Positions 36,949-46,388 of a stretch of 64,000 bases of DNA are shown one piece after another. Origin of the DNA: Cupriavidus sp. D39 (GTDB lineage Bacteria > Pseudomonadota > Gammaproteobacteria > Burkholderiales > Burkholderiaceae). Under the pieces are notes generated by a model that had not been told where the DNA came from, ran no database searches, and worked only from the letters and a program-made list of their open reading frames with translations. How positions within the stretch are numbered: the first letter of the stretch is position 1; every line of letters starts with the position of its first letter. The stretch lies in NCBI RefSeq assembly GCF_026627925.1, contig NZ_JAPNLE010000006.1:434001-498000 (forward strand), written 5' to 3'. The translations under genes were made by a program, and so were the position numbers.

Positions 36949-37996
36949 GCGAGCCCGTGATGGAACTGCCGACGCACCCGGTCACGTTCGAGCCGGTCGG
37001 CCACACGCTTGCGGTGCGCGAGGGCGATACGATCCTTGCCGCCGCGCTGAGCCAGAATTTCCCGCTCCCGCATGGCTGCCGCACCGGCACGTGCGGCACC
37101 TGCAAGGCCAAGGTACTGGCAGGCGATGTGGATCACGGCGACTCCGACGACTGCGTGTTGTCGGAGGCGGAGCGTGAGCAAGGCTATGCGCTGCTTTGCC
37201 AGGCCAAGGCGCGCTCCGCGCTGGCGATCGCAAGCAGCGTGGTCCGTGAAAACATGGACATCCCCATCGTGCGCCTGCCTTGCCGCGTACATCAACTGGA
37301 ACGGCTGGCGCACGACGTCATGCGCATCCGGCTGCGCTTGCCTGCCACGCAACGCCTGAAGTTCCTGCCAGGCCAGTACATCAATATCGTGATGCCGGGC
37401 GGTATTCGCCGCAGCCTGTCGATGGCAAATTCGCCGGAGGATGAGGACCTGGTCGAGCTGCATCTGCGCAACTACGGCGGCCCGTTCAGCACCCACGTCT
37501 TCAATGTGATGAGGAAAAAGACCTGCTGCGGATCGAAGGTCCGGTAGGCGCGTTCTTTGTGCGAGAGCAGAGCGCCAAGCCGATCATTTTTGTGGCCAGC
37601 GGCACGGGCTTCGCGCCGATCAAGGCCATGATCGAGCATGAGGCAAGCAAGGGAAGCGGCCGTCCGATGACCCTGTACTGGGGTGGCCGCCGTCCTGCCG
37701 ATCTCTACCTGGATGCGCTGGCAACGACGTGGCAGGAGAAGCATGGCGTCCGGTACGTGCCAGTGGTGTCCGAGGCCCGCGATGAGGATGCCTGGGAAGG
37801 GCGCACCGGCTTCGTCCACCAGGCCGTGATGGAAGATTACCCTGACCTGTCCGGCCATCAGGTCTACGCGTGTGGCGCGCCAATCGTCGTGCAATCCGCC
37901 CGCGATGACTTTACCAACGTTTGCCGCCTGCCGGAGAGCGAGTTCTTTGCCGACATCTTTGTGTCTGGCGGCGGCAAGGTGCGGGCGGCGGCATAG
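36945..37996 (+). pseudogene. 2Fe-2S ferredoxin / FAD-NAD(P) reductase, frameshifted
   Basis: A CDP-6-deoxyglucoseen-reductase-type electron transfer protein. N-terminal ferredoxin cysteines C45, C50, C53 and C85 (GCRTGTCGTC, LLC); the FAD domain has GQYINIVMPGGIRRSLSMAN; the NAD domain is FVASGTGFAPIKAMIEH, YWGGRRPADLY and VYACGAP. The frame breaks near 37509-37514 (VMRKKTCC against EEKDLLRIEG), consistent with one missing G. Restored length 350 residues. It overlaps the acyl-CoA synthetase stop by four bases. It normally supplies electrons to an oxygenase or dehydratase, but none of those is visible beside it. Confidence 0.88.
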
Positions 37997-38019
37997 TAAA
38001 AAGACAGGAGACAGCTTTC

Positions 38020-38763
38020 ATGGATAGCAGGCAAGACAATCTGGTCGTCGAACGCGCGGATGATCTTCTGTGGATCACGATCAATCGTGCGGAGAAGGCG
38101 AATGCGATGACAGTCGCCATCATGGAGGGCATCACCGCTGCGATCCGGGCAGGCGCGAGCGATCCCACCGTCAAGGCCGTGCTGCTGACGGCCGCGGGGG
38201 CCCGCGTGTTCAGTGGCGGCGCGGACGTGCGCGAGCAGCCCGAAGACGGCGACATGGCGCGTCAGCGCGAGCGCCGTTCCCATGCCCTGGCAGCGTTGCA
38301 GGATGCCGTGATGGACAACCCGGTCCCGGTCCTTGCCGTACTGAACGGCATCGCCAGCGGCGGCGGCGCCATGCTGGCATTGCTGTCGGACGCCTGTGTC
38401 GCGGCGGACACGGCCGCGCTGTCTCTGCCGGAAATCGACCTGGGCATTCCCACATTTTCCGGGGCCAACATTCTTGAGGTCATCGGCGGACGCGCGCTCG
38501 CGCTGGACCTGATCCAGACGGGCAGGCGCATGCCGGCACGCGAGGCGTTGACGCGGGGACTGGTCGCGGCCGTGGTACCTGCCGACGAACTGAAACATGC
38601 GGCGACGGTGCTTGCAGGAACGTTGGGCGGCAAGGAGCGGCGCGTGTTTGCGGACAACAAGCAATGGATCAACCGGCAACTGAAGGCGGCGTTGCTGGAA
38701 GCGCGTGCCCAGCATGCCCGGCACCGCAAAGCCGTCGCGACGGCCGAATCCGTGTCTCGTTAA
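38020..38763 (+). CDS. Enoyl-CoA hydratase/isomerase family protein
   Basis: A 247-residue crotonase-fold protein: TINRAEKANAMTVAIMEGI, oxyanion-hole GARVFSGGADVREQPE and NGIASGGGAMLALLSDACVA. The first catalytic Glu position is not Glu (ASGGGAMLAL), while the second (SLPEIDLGIPTF) is retained. So it may be a hydratase with one acid or a different crotonase activity. ATG 38020 follows ACAGGAGACAGC. Intact, second to last of an operon with the ligase, reductase and next hydratase. Confidence 0.9.
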   Translation: MDSRQDNLVVERADDLLWITINRAEKANAMTVAIMEGITAAIRAGASDPTVKAVLLTAAGARVFSGGADVREQPEDGDMARQRERRSHALAALQDAVMDNPVPVLAVLNGIASGGGAMLALLSDACVAADTAALSLPEIDLGIPTFSGANILEVIGGRALALDLIQTGRRMPAREALTRGLVAAVVPADELKHAATVLAGTLGGKERRVFADNKQWINRQLKAALLEARAQHARHRKAVATAESVSR

Positions 38764-38779
38764 CAATCAGGAGGGGAAA

Positions 38780-39565
38780 GTGGCAGATCTGGAAATTGAA
38801 ACGATTGGCCGTGTGATGGTTGCGCGCCTGAATCGACCGGAAAAGAAAAACGCGCTGAGCGAGGAAATGCTTGAGCTTCTGCGCACTGCACTGAACACGG
38901 CGAACGACGACCCGGGCATCGGCAGCTTTGTCATCACCGGCAGCGGCGACGCATTCTGCTCGGGCGGGGATCTTGGGCGACGTGGCTCGGAGGCTGACCC
39001 GACACCGCTGGAGCGCAAGCAGCGGCTCCAGAACGTCACACATCAGGTCGCGCTGGCGGTGGAAGCGTTCGAGAAGCCGCTTATCGCCGCAGTAAACGGT
39101 GCGGCCGTCGGGGCAGGCATGGACCTTTCGCTGATGTGCGACCTGCGCTTTGCGGCGAGCACCGCGAGGTTTGCGGAGGCGTACATTCGTGTCGGCCTTC
39201 TGCCAGGCAACGGCGGTTGCTATTTCCTGCCGCGTCTGGTGGGCCCAGCCAAGGCCTTGGAGCTGCTTTGGACTGGTGATTTCGTCCCGGCCGAAGAGGC
39301 TCTGCGGATCGGGCTGGTCAATCGGGTTTGCAGCGCGGATGACCTGATGCAAGAGACGATCGCTTTCGCGGCTCGCCTGGCCGACGGCCCGCCGATCCAG
39401 ACGCGCGATATCAAGAAGCTGATGTATCAATCGCTGCGCACGGACCTGCGCACGAGTCTTGAAACGGTTGCGTCGCATATGGCGGTGGTGCAGTCGACCC
39501 GTGACTACAAGGAGGCAATCCTGGCTTACAAGGAGAAGCGCAAGCCGGTATTCGAAGGCCGCTGA
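38780..39565 (+). CDS. Enoyl-CoA hydratase/isomerase family protein (second)
   Basis: A 261-residue crotonase with a GTG start behind AGGAGGGGAAA, a strong Shine-Dalgarno. Signature segments: RLNRPEKKNALSEEMLELL, GSGDAFCSGGDLGRRGSE and NGAAVGAGMDLSLMCDLRF; the second acidic site is FAEAYIRVGLLPGNGGCYFL. The first catalytic Glu is replaced in AVGAGMDLSL, so isomerase or lyase chemistry is possible. It starts 16 bp after the previous hydratase. Two crotonases in tandem suggest hydration plus another CoA-ester rearrangement. Confidence 0.9.
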   Translation: MADLEIETIGRVMVARLNRPEKKNALSEEMLELLRTALNTANDDPGIGSFVITGSGDAFCSGGDLGRRGSEADPTPLERKQRLQNVTHQVALAVEAFEKPLIAAVNGAAVGAGMDLSLMCDLRFAASTARFAEAYIRVGLLPGNGGCYFLPRLVGPAKALELLWTGDFVPAEEALRIGLVNRVCSADDLMQETIAFAARLADGPPIQTRDIKKLMYQSLRTDLRTSLETVASHMAVVQSTRDYKEAILAYKEKRKPVFEGR

Positions 39566-39723
39566 ACGACGCTCTCCATACGTTATAAGCGCCTTATGCG
39601 TTACTTATAGGGTTGATGTAGCGTTGCCCTGTGGGTAGTACACGGCGGGGGTAGGTATCGGGCCTCGGGGGCATAGCGCCAACCCCGCTGCCGTGATGTA
39701 CCATACAGGGTTTGAAATTATGG

Positions 39724-40475
39724 ATGGAACACCTCCAAATGATGCGCTCGGTGCAACGTATTCTTGCTGTATTCGAAAGCTTCACCGCCGAACGGAGCAG
39801 CCTGACGCTACAGGAGATTGCTGACCGCATCGAGCTGCCGAAGTCCACGACGTTCCGCATTGTCCAGAGCCTGGACCAGGCGGGCTATCTGGTTCGCCTG
39901 GAGGACCAGCAGTACTGCCTGTCGTTCCGCTTCACGCGGCTCGCCGGCCTGGTCAAGAGTACGCTCGGCATCCGCGAGATCGCCCGCCCGATCCTGACCG
40001 AGCTGGCGGAGAAGACCAAGGAGACGATCTCGCTGCATACGGTCAGCGGCCAGCATCGCATCTGCATCGACGCGGTGTCGACTGACGCATCGCCGCTACG
40101 CGCCGTGGTCCAGTCGGGCGAGCAGATCCCCTCCTTGCAGGTTCCGGTTCCAAGGTGCTGATGGCGTATATGGCCAAGGATGAAGCGGCTCCTTTCGTCA
40201 GCGCTGTCGCCAAGGCGACAAAACGAACCAAAGCCGATGTGCTTGCCGAGTTCGAGAAAGTGCGCGAGCAGGGCTATTCGGTTTCGCATGGGGAACGCCT
40301 GCTGGGCATTTCGGCGATCTCGGCTCCCATCAAGGACGTGAACGAGGAAGTGCACTATTGCGTGTCGCTTGGCGCGCCGACGGTGCGCTTGCAAACGCGG
40401 GAAAAGGAACTCGTCAAGCAAGTGGTCAGCGCCGCCGCCAATATCTCGCTTCAGCTCGGCGGCAAGGTGCCTTGA
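39724..40475 (+). pseudogene. IclR-family regulator, frameshifted
   Basis: N-terminal winged HTH (QMMRSVQRILAVFESFTAER, LTLQEIADRIELPKSTTFRI) and the start of the effector domain to about residue 137; the C-terminal part (GSKVLMAYMAKDEAAPFVSA, SVSHGERLLGISAISAPI) is in the next frame. A run of four C (40128-40131) is one short of CCCCC (IPLLAGSGSK). Restored length 250 residues. The start is uncertain: TTG 39712, ATG 39724 or ATG 39739. It closes the hydratase block and is the only IclR gene here; such proteins often control degradation operons, so it is a candidate for binding the repeated GGTTCT sites. Confidence 0.88.
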
Positions 40476-40523
40476 GTGGGGCCGCTGGTGCAGCGGCCCA
40501 GCGACTGTCTCTTGCTTAAACGG

Positions 40524-40548
40524 GCAGGCCGCGCTGCACGCGGCCTGC
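40524..40548. terminator. Strong hairpin between convergent IclR and SDR genes
   Basis: A perfect 10-bp stem GCAGGCCGCG (40524-40533) / CGCGGCCTGC (40539-40548) with loop CTGCA, in the gap between converging genes. There is no T-run, but the GC-rich stem may act as a bidirectional terminator. Confidence 0.55.
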
Positions 40549-40586
40549 TCACCACTCTTCACCTCGGCTCGCCGGGCGCTTGCGCG

Positions 40587-41362
40587 TCAAAGCAGCGATC
40601 CCACCATCCCGCCCTCCACTGGAATCGTCGCGCCATTGACGAATCCCGCCTGCATCGATGCCAGGAACGTCACCACGCCGGTTGTCTCCTGCTGGGTACC
40701 GAGCCGGCCCAGCGGAGTCAGTTTCTTGCGGGCTGCCGTCTTTTCCGCCGAATAGGCGGCACCGCCGCTGCGATGTGACGTGTCGATCAGCGCGGGCGCA
40801 ACACAGTTCACCGTAATGCCACTGGTGCCGACCTCATTCGCCAGGTGTTTCATATATGCCGTAACGCCGGCCCGGAACACGGTGGACAGACTGTGATGCG
40901 GCATCGGCTGCTTGACTGAAGCCGACGTGATGGCGATGATCCGGCCCCAGTTGCGGTCGAGCATCAGTGGAATGACGTGGGTAACCACCTGGATGGTGCC
41001 CCACAACTGACTCTGGTACGCCTCCTTCCAGCGCTCCTCGTCGTTTTCTTCTAGCGTGGCGCGGATCGGGTTGGGGGGCGTGATGTATTCAGGACCACGA
41101 TGTCCGGTCCACCGCCGTGCTGCCGGAGCGTGGAAGCCAGACGTTCCACGTCGGCGCGAACCAGCATGTTGCCGGGGACCGCAAGGGCCTTCACGCCGTG
41201 CTGCTGTTCGATCTCATCCGCAACGGCTTGCAGCTTGTCAGCGGAGCGGGCGAACAGCACCACATTGACGCCCTCCGCTGCCAGGGCGTGCGCAATGTTC
41301 CTGCCCATGCCGCCGCTGGAGGCCGTGATCAGCGCAGTCTTTCCTTTGATTCCTAGATCCAT
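40587..41362 (-). pseudogene. Short-chain dehydrogenase/reductase, frameshifted
   Basis: An SDR in two frames. N-terminal: MDLGIKGKTALITASSGGMG, GVNVVLFARSADKLQAVADE, DIVVLNTSRPP; C-terminal: SQLWGTIQVVTHVIPLMLDR, the catalytic region ITSASVKQPMPHHSLSTVFR and VEGGMVGSLL. In this variant (as in FabG-like tropinone/3-oxoacyl groups) the Tyr of YxxxK is absent in HHSLSTVFRA, so activity is doubtful or altered. The break is in six G at 41073-41078, where seven are needed. Restored length 258 residues. Confidence 0.85.
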
Positions 41363-41415
41363 GTTTCTTACTCACTAAGGTGGGGCCGATGTCCCTTCGC
41401 GACGATTGCCGGCCA

Positions 41416-42584
41416 CTAGTCAAGACCTGCCATTCCCATCCAATACTGGAGCTGGCTGCCTGAAGTTTCGACGTCATACTTCCGGCAGAACTCTAGTCGC
41501 CCATCGGCCTCGATGCGAAAGACCGAGAGTGCCGCCAGGACGTGCCTGGTTTTTTCGCCATCGCGTTCATTCAGCGCCTTAATGCTCGCTGTCACAAGCA
41601 GGCGCCCGCCTGGGTCGCACGCAAATGTGCGGATGTGAAAGGATTGCGTGTCGGCATGCTGGAGAAGCGTGGGTTCACCCGTTTCCTCGTCGATCCCATA
41701 CACCGCGATGTTATTTTCCCCGCCTGCGAACACCTTGTGGTCCCCGTCGGCGACGGCGTGGTCCGCCCGATTGGCAACGTAGACACAATGACCCGCTGGA
41801 TGGACATGAATGGGACCGCCCAGTTGCCTGGGGCGAACCAACTCAGGCTGGCGCAGTGTTGGACAGGTGAAGGCCGGCGCCGCTTCGATGCCGCCTTCGC
41901 TGTAGCGAAACATATAGAGCCGGTTGGTGCGTTCGTCCGAAGCATATAGCCAGGGTTTTGACGGGTGAAACGCGATGTGACGCGGGCCGAAGCCATATCC
42001 CCCTGCGGGGCAACCACCCCGCCCGTCGAAAGCTGGCCATCCGTGAAGCCGAAGGTCCGCAGCGCGCCGGGCTCTTCTGGCTTGTCGCCCTGCGCCTTGT
42101 TGCCGCGGTCGACGATCACCGCCGTGCGGCCCGACGGCGTGACCATGACCTGATGCGGATAGATGCCGTAGTCCAGGGCGGTGGCTTGCACAACGCGATC
42201 GCCGATCTCGCCATTGGCTTCCACGCGATGCACTGTGATGCCGCTCGACGGATAGTTGTGCCCATTCAGGATATAGCGCCCCGAGGGATCCACGCACATA
42301 TGCACGGCGCGACGCGGCAATGCCTTGCTTTCCCCATGGGGAAGCAATGCGCCATTCGCGCCGATGGCAAATGCGCTGACGTGGTTGCAGTGTGATTCGA
42401 CCCGTGGGCCACCGTTGCTGGTGGAAACATACAGGTACGGTTTGGCAGGGTGCCGCCAGGCATATTGCACCTTGGCGGGAACCCGGATGGTTTCCTTCCT
42501 GACAAGCGTAGCGGAATCGACGTCCACCGTGTAATGGGTGAGCATGTCGTCAACGGCGCTATATAAAGCGACGGATCTTGCCAT
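41416..42584 (-). pseudogene. Lactonase (6-phosphogluconolactonase-like beta-propeller), frameshifted
   Basis: A YbhE-type seven-bladed propeller. N-terminal: YTVDVDSATLVRKETIRVPA, HPAKPYLYVSTSNGGP, GSGITVH-like blade SSGITVHRVEANGEIGD and HQVMVTPSGRTAVIVDRGN; C-terminal frame: GYGFGPRHIAFHPSKPWLYA, IHVHPAGHCVYVANR and FHIRTFACDPGGRLLVTA. The break is at five C (41999-42003), one base short of GGGGGG on the minus strand. Restored length 389 residues. It hydrolyses a lactone or enol-lactone; the gene follows the thiolase/DUF35 pair on the same strand. Confidence 0.88.
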
Positions 42585-42608
42585 CGGATTCTCCGGCGAG
42601 TATTCGGG

Positions 42609-43025
42609 TCAGGGCGCAGGTTCGGCAACCGGCGTGAACATCGGGATCGATGTGCCGCCTTCGGACGTCTTGAAGACCACCCTGACGCGCTGGCCGATCC
42701 GGACCGTGTCCAAATCTGTGTCAACGATATTGGTCAGGATGGTGGGGCCCTCATCCAACGTCACGTATGCGATGCAGTATGGCGTGCCGGCGCCGCGGCG
42801 CGTAACACTGTAGGTGTAGATCACGCCGGTACCTTGGCTGTCGGCCCATTGCACCTCGCTGCTCCAGCAAAAAGGACACAAGGCACGCGGATAGTGATGC
42901 GATTCGCCGCAGCTGCTGCAAACCTTGAGCAGCAGCTTTCCCTGGGCAGCGGCGGCGAAATAGGGTTCGTCACCCGGGTTCAGGGCCGGGTCGCTGATCT
43001 TGCGGGCTTCGGAAAACGTCGGCAT
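42609..43025 (-). CDS. DUF35 / ChsH2-like OB-fold protein with zinc ribbon (second)
   Basis: A 138-residue DUF35 protein: LNPGDEPYFAAAAQGKLLLK, zinc ribbon CSSCGESHHYPRALCPFCW, then the OB-fold GTGVIYTYSVTRRGAGTP. It starts at the CAT at 43023-43025 (minus ATG), 4 bp after the thiolase-like stop, so the pair is coupled as at 1824-3448. Intact, unlike its thiolase partner. Roughly the same size and cysteine pattern as the protein at 3020. Confidence 0.88.
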   Translation of the reverse strand: MPTFSEARKISDPALNPGDEPYFAAAAQGKLLLKVCSSCGESHHYPRALCPFCWSSEVQWADSQGTGVIYTYSVTRRGAGTPYCIAYVTLDEGPTILTNIVDTDLDTVRIGQRVRVVFKTSEGGTSIPMFTPVAEPAP

Positions 43026-43029
43026 GTCA

Positions 43030-44198
43030 TTACTCCCTTTCCATGATGAGCGTGGCGGCGCCGTGGCGGTGACCAATGGCACCGCCGATGCCGGTGGCCA
43101 AGGCAAGTGCGCAATCTGGCACTTGCACGCTGCGGTGGGCTTCGCCGCGCAGCTGGCGCACCGCTTCGATAATCTTGGTGATGCCGCCCCGATTTGCCGG
43201 ATGGTTATTGCACAGGCCGCCACCGTCGGTGTTAAACGGAAGCTTGCCAACGCCGGAGATCAGGTTGCCGTCAGCGACGAAGCGGCCGCCTTCGCCCTTC
43301 TTGCAGAAGCCGAGATCTTCCAGCTGCAGGATCACGGTGATGGTGAAGCTGTCGTAGATCGACGCATACTGAATATCGGCAGGGGTGACGCCGGCTTCTT
43401 CGAAGGCACGCGGACCCGTCCACGCCGCGCCGGTATAGGTCAGGTCCACCTTGCCTGCCATCTGGTGCTTGGTCGATTCGCCTGCGCCCAGCAGTTTGAT
43501 GCGGGGGCGTGCCAATGCCCTGGCAATTTCCGGGCGCGCCACGATCACTGCGCCACCGCCGTCGCTGACGACGCATGAATCGAGACGATGCAGCGGGTCA
43601 GCGATCATCGGCGAGGCCAGTACGTCGTCGACCGTGACAACGTTGCGCAGCATGGCGTTCGGGTTGTGCTGCGCATGGTGCGACGCAGCGACCTTGACCC
43701 AGGCGAGTTGCTCGCTGGTGGTGCCGAATTCATACATATGTCGCATGGCACACATGGCGTAAAGGTTCAGCGTAACCGGGCTGTAGGGCATTTCATAGGG
43801 CGTCTCCGGCATGTTGACGCCGCGGACCCGAACCTGTGTGCCGGAAATTCCCTCGGAATTCGGCCGGCCGGCAAGGGTGATGAGCGCCACGTTGCACTTG
43901 CCCGCCGCGATCGCCTCGGCCGCGTGGGCCACGTGTGCCAAGTATGAGCATCCCCCATATCCGTCGAATCGACATGCCTGAGCCGGTTCAGGTTCAGGTA
44001 GTTCGCCATCGACCACACGTTGGCACCCGGTGCGTCACCGGCACAGAAAAAGCCGTCGATGTCATCCCGCGACAGCCCCGCGTCTTCGATCGCGCCTTTG
44101 GCGACCTCCGCATGGAGCTGCGCCACGGAGTGCACCGGCGCTTTGCGCAAGGGGTGTTCGTACGCCCCGATGATGTAGGCCTTGCCTTTGATTGTCAT
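43030..44198 (-). pseudogene. Thiolase-like / Ltp protein (second), frameshifted
   Basis: N-terminal frame (44198-43960): MTIKGKAYIIGAYEHPLRKA, IEDAGLSRDDIDGFFCAGDA; C-terminal frame: GGCSYLAHVAHAAEAIAAGK, SYL loop with Cys at the catalytic position, MRHMYEFGTTSEQLA, GGGLCNNHPANRGGITKIIE with the conserved His. Unlike the protein at 1824 it retains a Cys at the nucleophile region (GGCSY), so it may be a true thiolase or an Ltp variant. The break is a run of five C (43952-43956), one short. Restored length 389 residues. It forms a divergent pair with the rubredoxin gene. Confidence 0.87.
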
Positions 44199-44264
44199 GC
44201 CGAGTCTCCTTGCAGTCCGTCACTGGACAACTGCTTAGCGGTTTCATACACTGGAATCGATGCT

Positions 44265-44300
44265 ATTCAGTAGAACCCATGATATCATCGCTTCCAAGGT
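44265..44300. promoter_or_regulatory. Candidate operator between thiolase (-) and rubredoxin (+)
   Basis: CAGTAGAACCCATGATATCATCG, read as AGAACC at 44272-44277 followed by the palindrome ATGATATCAT (44279-44288). Related to the GGTTCT and ATCATGGTTCC sequences near 22020-22070. Placement in the divergent region supports regulation of both units. Confidence 0.35.
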
Positions 44301-44432
44301 TGTGGGGGAACCTGAAAGATGCCAGGGCAGGGCCTGTATGGCTCGTTGTGTGATGGGAAGGGGCGCTGTCCTGACACAGTGCCACTCTGAGTTGAGCCCA
44401 CAGTGGGCAGGTATGACGAAAGGAGCAGGACC

Positions 44433-44654
44433 ATGGAGAACCAATCCGCGAGCGCTGACCATTCTGGCGCGGGTGCTGTCTTTGCCGACTTCAAGGTCTG
44501 GCAATGCGCGCTGTGCGGCTTTGTCTACGACGAGGCGATGGGGATGCCCGACGAAGGCATCGCCCCGGGCACGCGCTGGACTGACATTCCCGACGACTGG
44601 ATGTGCCCGGAGTGCTCGGTAGGCAAGAGCGACTTCGAGATGGTCGAGGTGTAG
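44433..44654 (+). CDS. Rubredoxin
   Basis: A 73-residue rubredoxin with a single iron site held by C25, C28, C58 and C61 ([24 protein letters not shown]). The Gly-rich and Trp/aromatic positions of the family ([13 protein letters not shown]) are in place. The first 20 residues are a non-conserved extension. The ATG at 44433 has a GGAGCAGGA ahead of it. Rubredoxins pass single electrons; here it starts a unit with a flavoprotein and a TcuB-like membrane protein, so it likely sits in that electron chain. Confidence 0.93.
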   Translation: MENQSASADHSGAGAVFADFKVWQCALCGFVYDEAMGMPDEGIAPGTRWTDIPDDWMCPECSVGKSDFEMVEV

Positions 44655-44705
44655 GGCAGTTGAAGTCGGCGCGGTTCGAGGCAGGAACGCAATGGAGCAG
44701 GCGAA

Positions 44706-44933
44706 ATGGGAATGGGTGGAATGTCCCTGCGCGGGTTAATGGAAAAGTGGCTCGGGCCAGAGGCGCCGACGATTGCACGCATTACCCGCATGCGCGACGA
44801 CGCAAACCAACGCGGCTATGTGCAGGTCGAGGTTGAACGAGCTTCGGGGGCGCTGTCCCTCCTGTTCTTCCGCCACGCCGACGGCTCCTGGTGCGTGTTT
44901 CCGCCGCGCGACCGCGGCGGGCGACAGACGTGA
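44706..44933 (+). CDS. Conserved-looking small protein, unknown function
   Basis: 75 residues, no signal or membrane segment: GMSLRGLMEKWLGPEAPTIA, ITRMRDDANQRGYVQVEVER, FFRHADGSWCVFPPRDR. The compact alternating pattern suggests a small alpha/beta domain. It sits between rubredoxin and the TcuA-like gene (51 bp after the former) with a GAGCAGG before it. Not recognised; inferred to be an accessory of this electron-transfer unit. Confidence 0.7.
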   Translation: MGMGGMSLRGLMEKWLGPEAPTIARITRMRDDANQRGYVQVEVERASGALSLLFFRHADGSWCVFPPRDRGGRQT

Positions 44934-44964
44934 CAGTCAGATCCTGGCGGCCGGGCGCGGCGCT

Positions 44965-46388
44965 ATGACGGAGAATTGGATGATCGATGTACTAGTGATA
45001 GGAGGCGGCAATGCCGCGCTCTGCGCCGCCCTGATGGCGCGCGAAGCCGGGGCTTCGGTGTTGCTGCTGGAGTCGGCGCCTCGTGCGTGGCGCGGCGGCA
45101 ACTCGCAACACACCCGCAACCTGCGCTGCATGCATGATGCACCACAGGACGTGCTGGTGGACGCCTATCCGGAAGAGGAATACTGGCAGGATCTGCTCAA
45201 GGTGACAGGGGGCATCACCGATGAACACCTGGCACGGCTCGTGATTCGTGCCTCGTCGACATGCCGGCCCTGGATGCGAAAGCATGGCGTGCGCTTCCAG
45301 CCGCCGCTCTCGGGCGCGTTGCATGTGGCGCGCACCAACGCCTTCTTCATGGGCGGCGGCAAGGCGCTGGTCAATGCCTATTACCGCAGCGCCGAAGCGA
45401 TGGGCGTGCAGATTCGCTATGAAACGCCCGTCGACGCGATCGAGATGGACGGCAACCGCTTCGTCGCCGCGCGCAGCGGTAACCAGCGCTTCACCGCGCG
45501 CGCCTGCGTGCTGGCCGCGGGTGGCTTCGAATCGAACCGCGAATGGCTGCGCGAAGCGTGGGGCCAGAACGAGCGCGGCGAATGGCCGGCCGACAACTTC
45601 CTGATCCGCGGCACACGCTTCAACCAAGGTGTACTGTTGCGGCACATGATTGAATCGAGGGCGGACGCCATCGGTGACCCATCGCAATCGCATTGCGTGG
45701 CCATCGACGCACGCGCGCCGCTGTACGACGGGGGATCTGCACGCGCATCGACTGCGTGTCGCTGGGCATTGTCGTCAACCGCGACGCTGAGCGGTTCTAT
45801 GACGAGGGTGAGGACTTCTGGCCCAAGCGCTATGCGATCTGGGGCCGGCTGGTAGCACAACAGCCAGGGCAGATTGGCTACTCGATCATCGACAGCCAGG
45901 CCATCGGCCGCTTCATGCCGCCGGTGTTTCCCGGCGAGAAGGCCGACACGCTGCCTGAACTTGCGCGCAAGCTCGGGCTGCCGGAAGCGCAGTTCGTGCG
46001 CACCGTGCAGGACTACAACGCCGCGTGCCGCGTCGGCACGTTCGACCATACTGCGCTGGACGACTGCCATACCGAAGGCCTGACACCCCCCAAGACACAC
46101 TGGGCCCGTCCGCTGGACCAGGCGCCGTTCTATGGCTACGCGTTGCGGCCGGGCATCACGTTCACTTACCTGGGCCTGAAGGTCAACGACCTGGCGCAGG
46201 TGCACTTCGGCAGCAAGCCGAGCGGGAATCTGTTCGTGGCAGGAGAAATGATGGCGGGCAACGTGCTTGGCAAGGGATATACGGCGGGCGTCGGCATGTC
46301 GATCGGTACCGCGTTTGGGCGTATCGCCGGCACGCAGGCCGCTAAGGCGGCGGGCATCAAGACGGGAGCGGTCCATGCAGAAGCTTGA
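44965..46388 (+). pseudogene. tcuA: FAD-dependent tricarballylate dehydrogenase TcuA-like, frameshifted
   Basis: An FAD_binding_2 flavoprotein close to TcuA, which oxidises tricarballylate to cis-aconitate. First frame: VLVIGGGNAALCAALMAREA, RGGNSQHTRNLRCMHDAP (the TcuA-type loop), VLAAGGFESNREWL; second frame from about 45735: [40 protein letters not shown]. The break is five G at 45730-45734, one short. Restored length 474 residues, right for TcuA (about 465). Its tail overlaps tcuB by 14 bp as in known tcu operons. The substrate need not be tricarballylate. Confidence 0.88.

Noticed and set aside
38020..39565. The two tandem crotonase genes as a recent duplication
   Set aside because: The two proteins are clearly different in sequence, so they are ancient paralogues.
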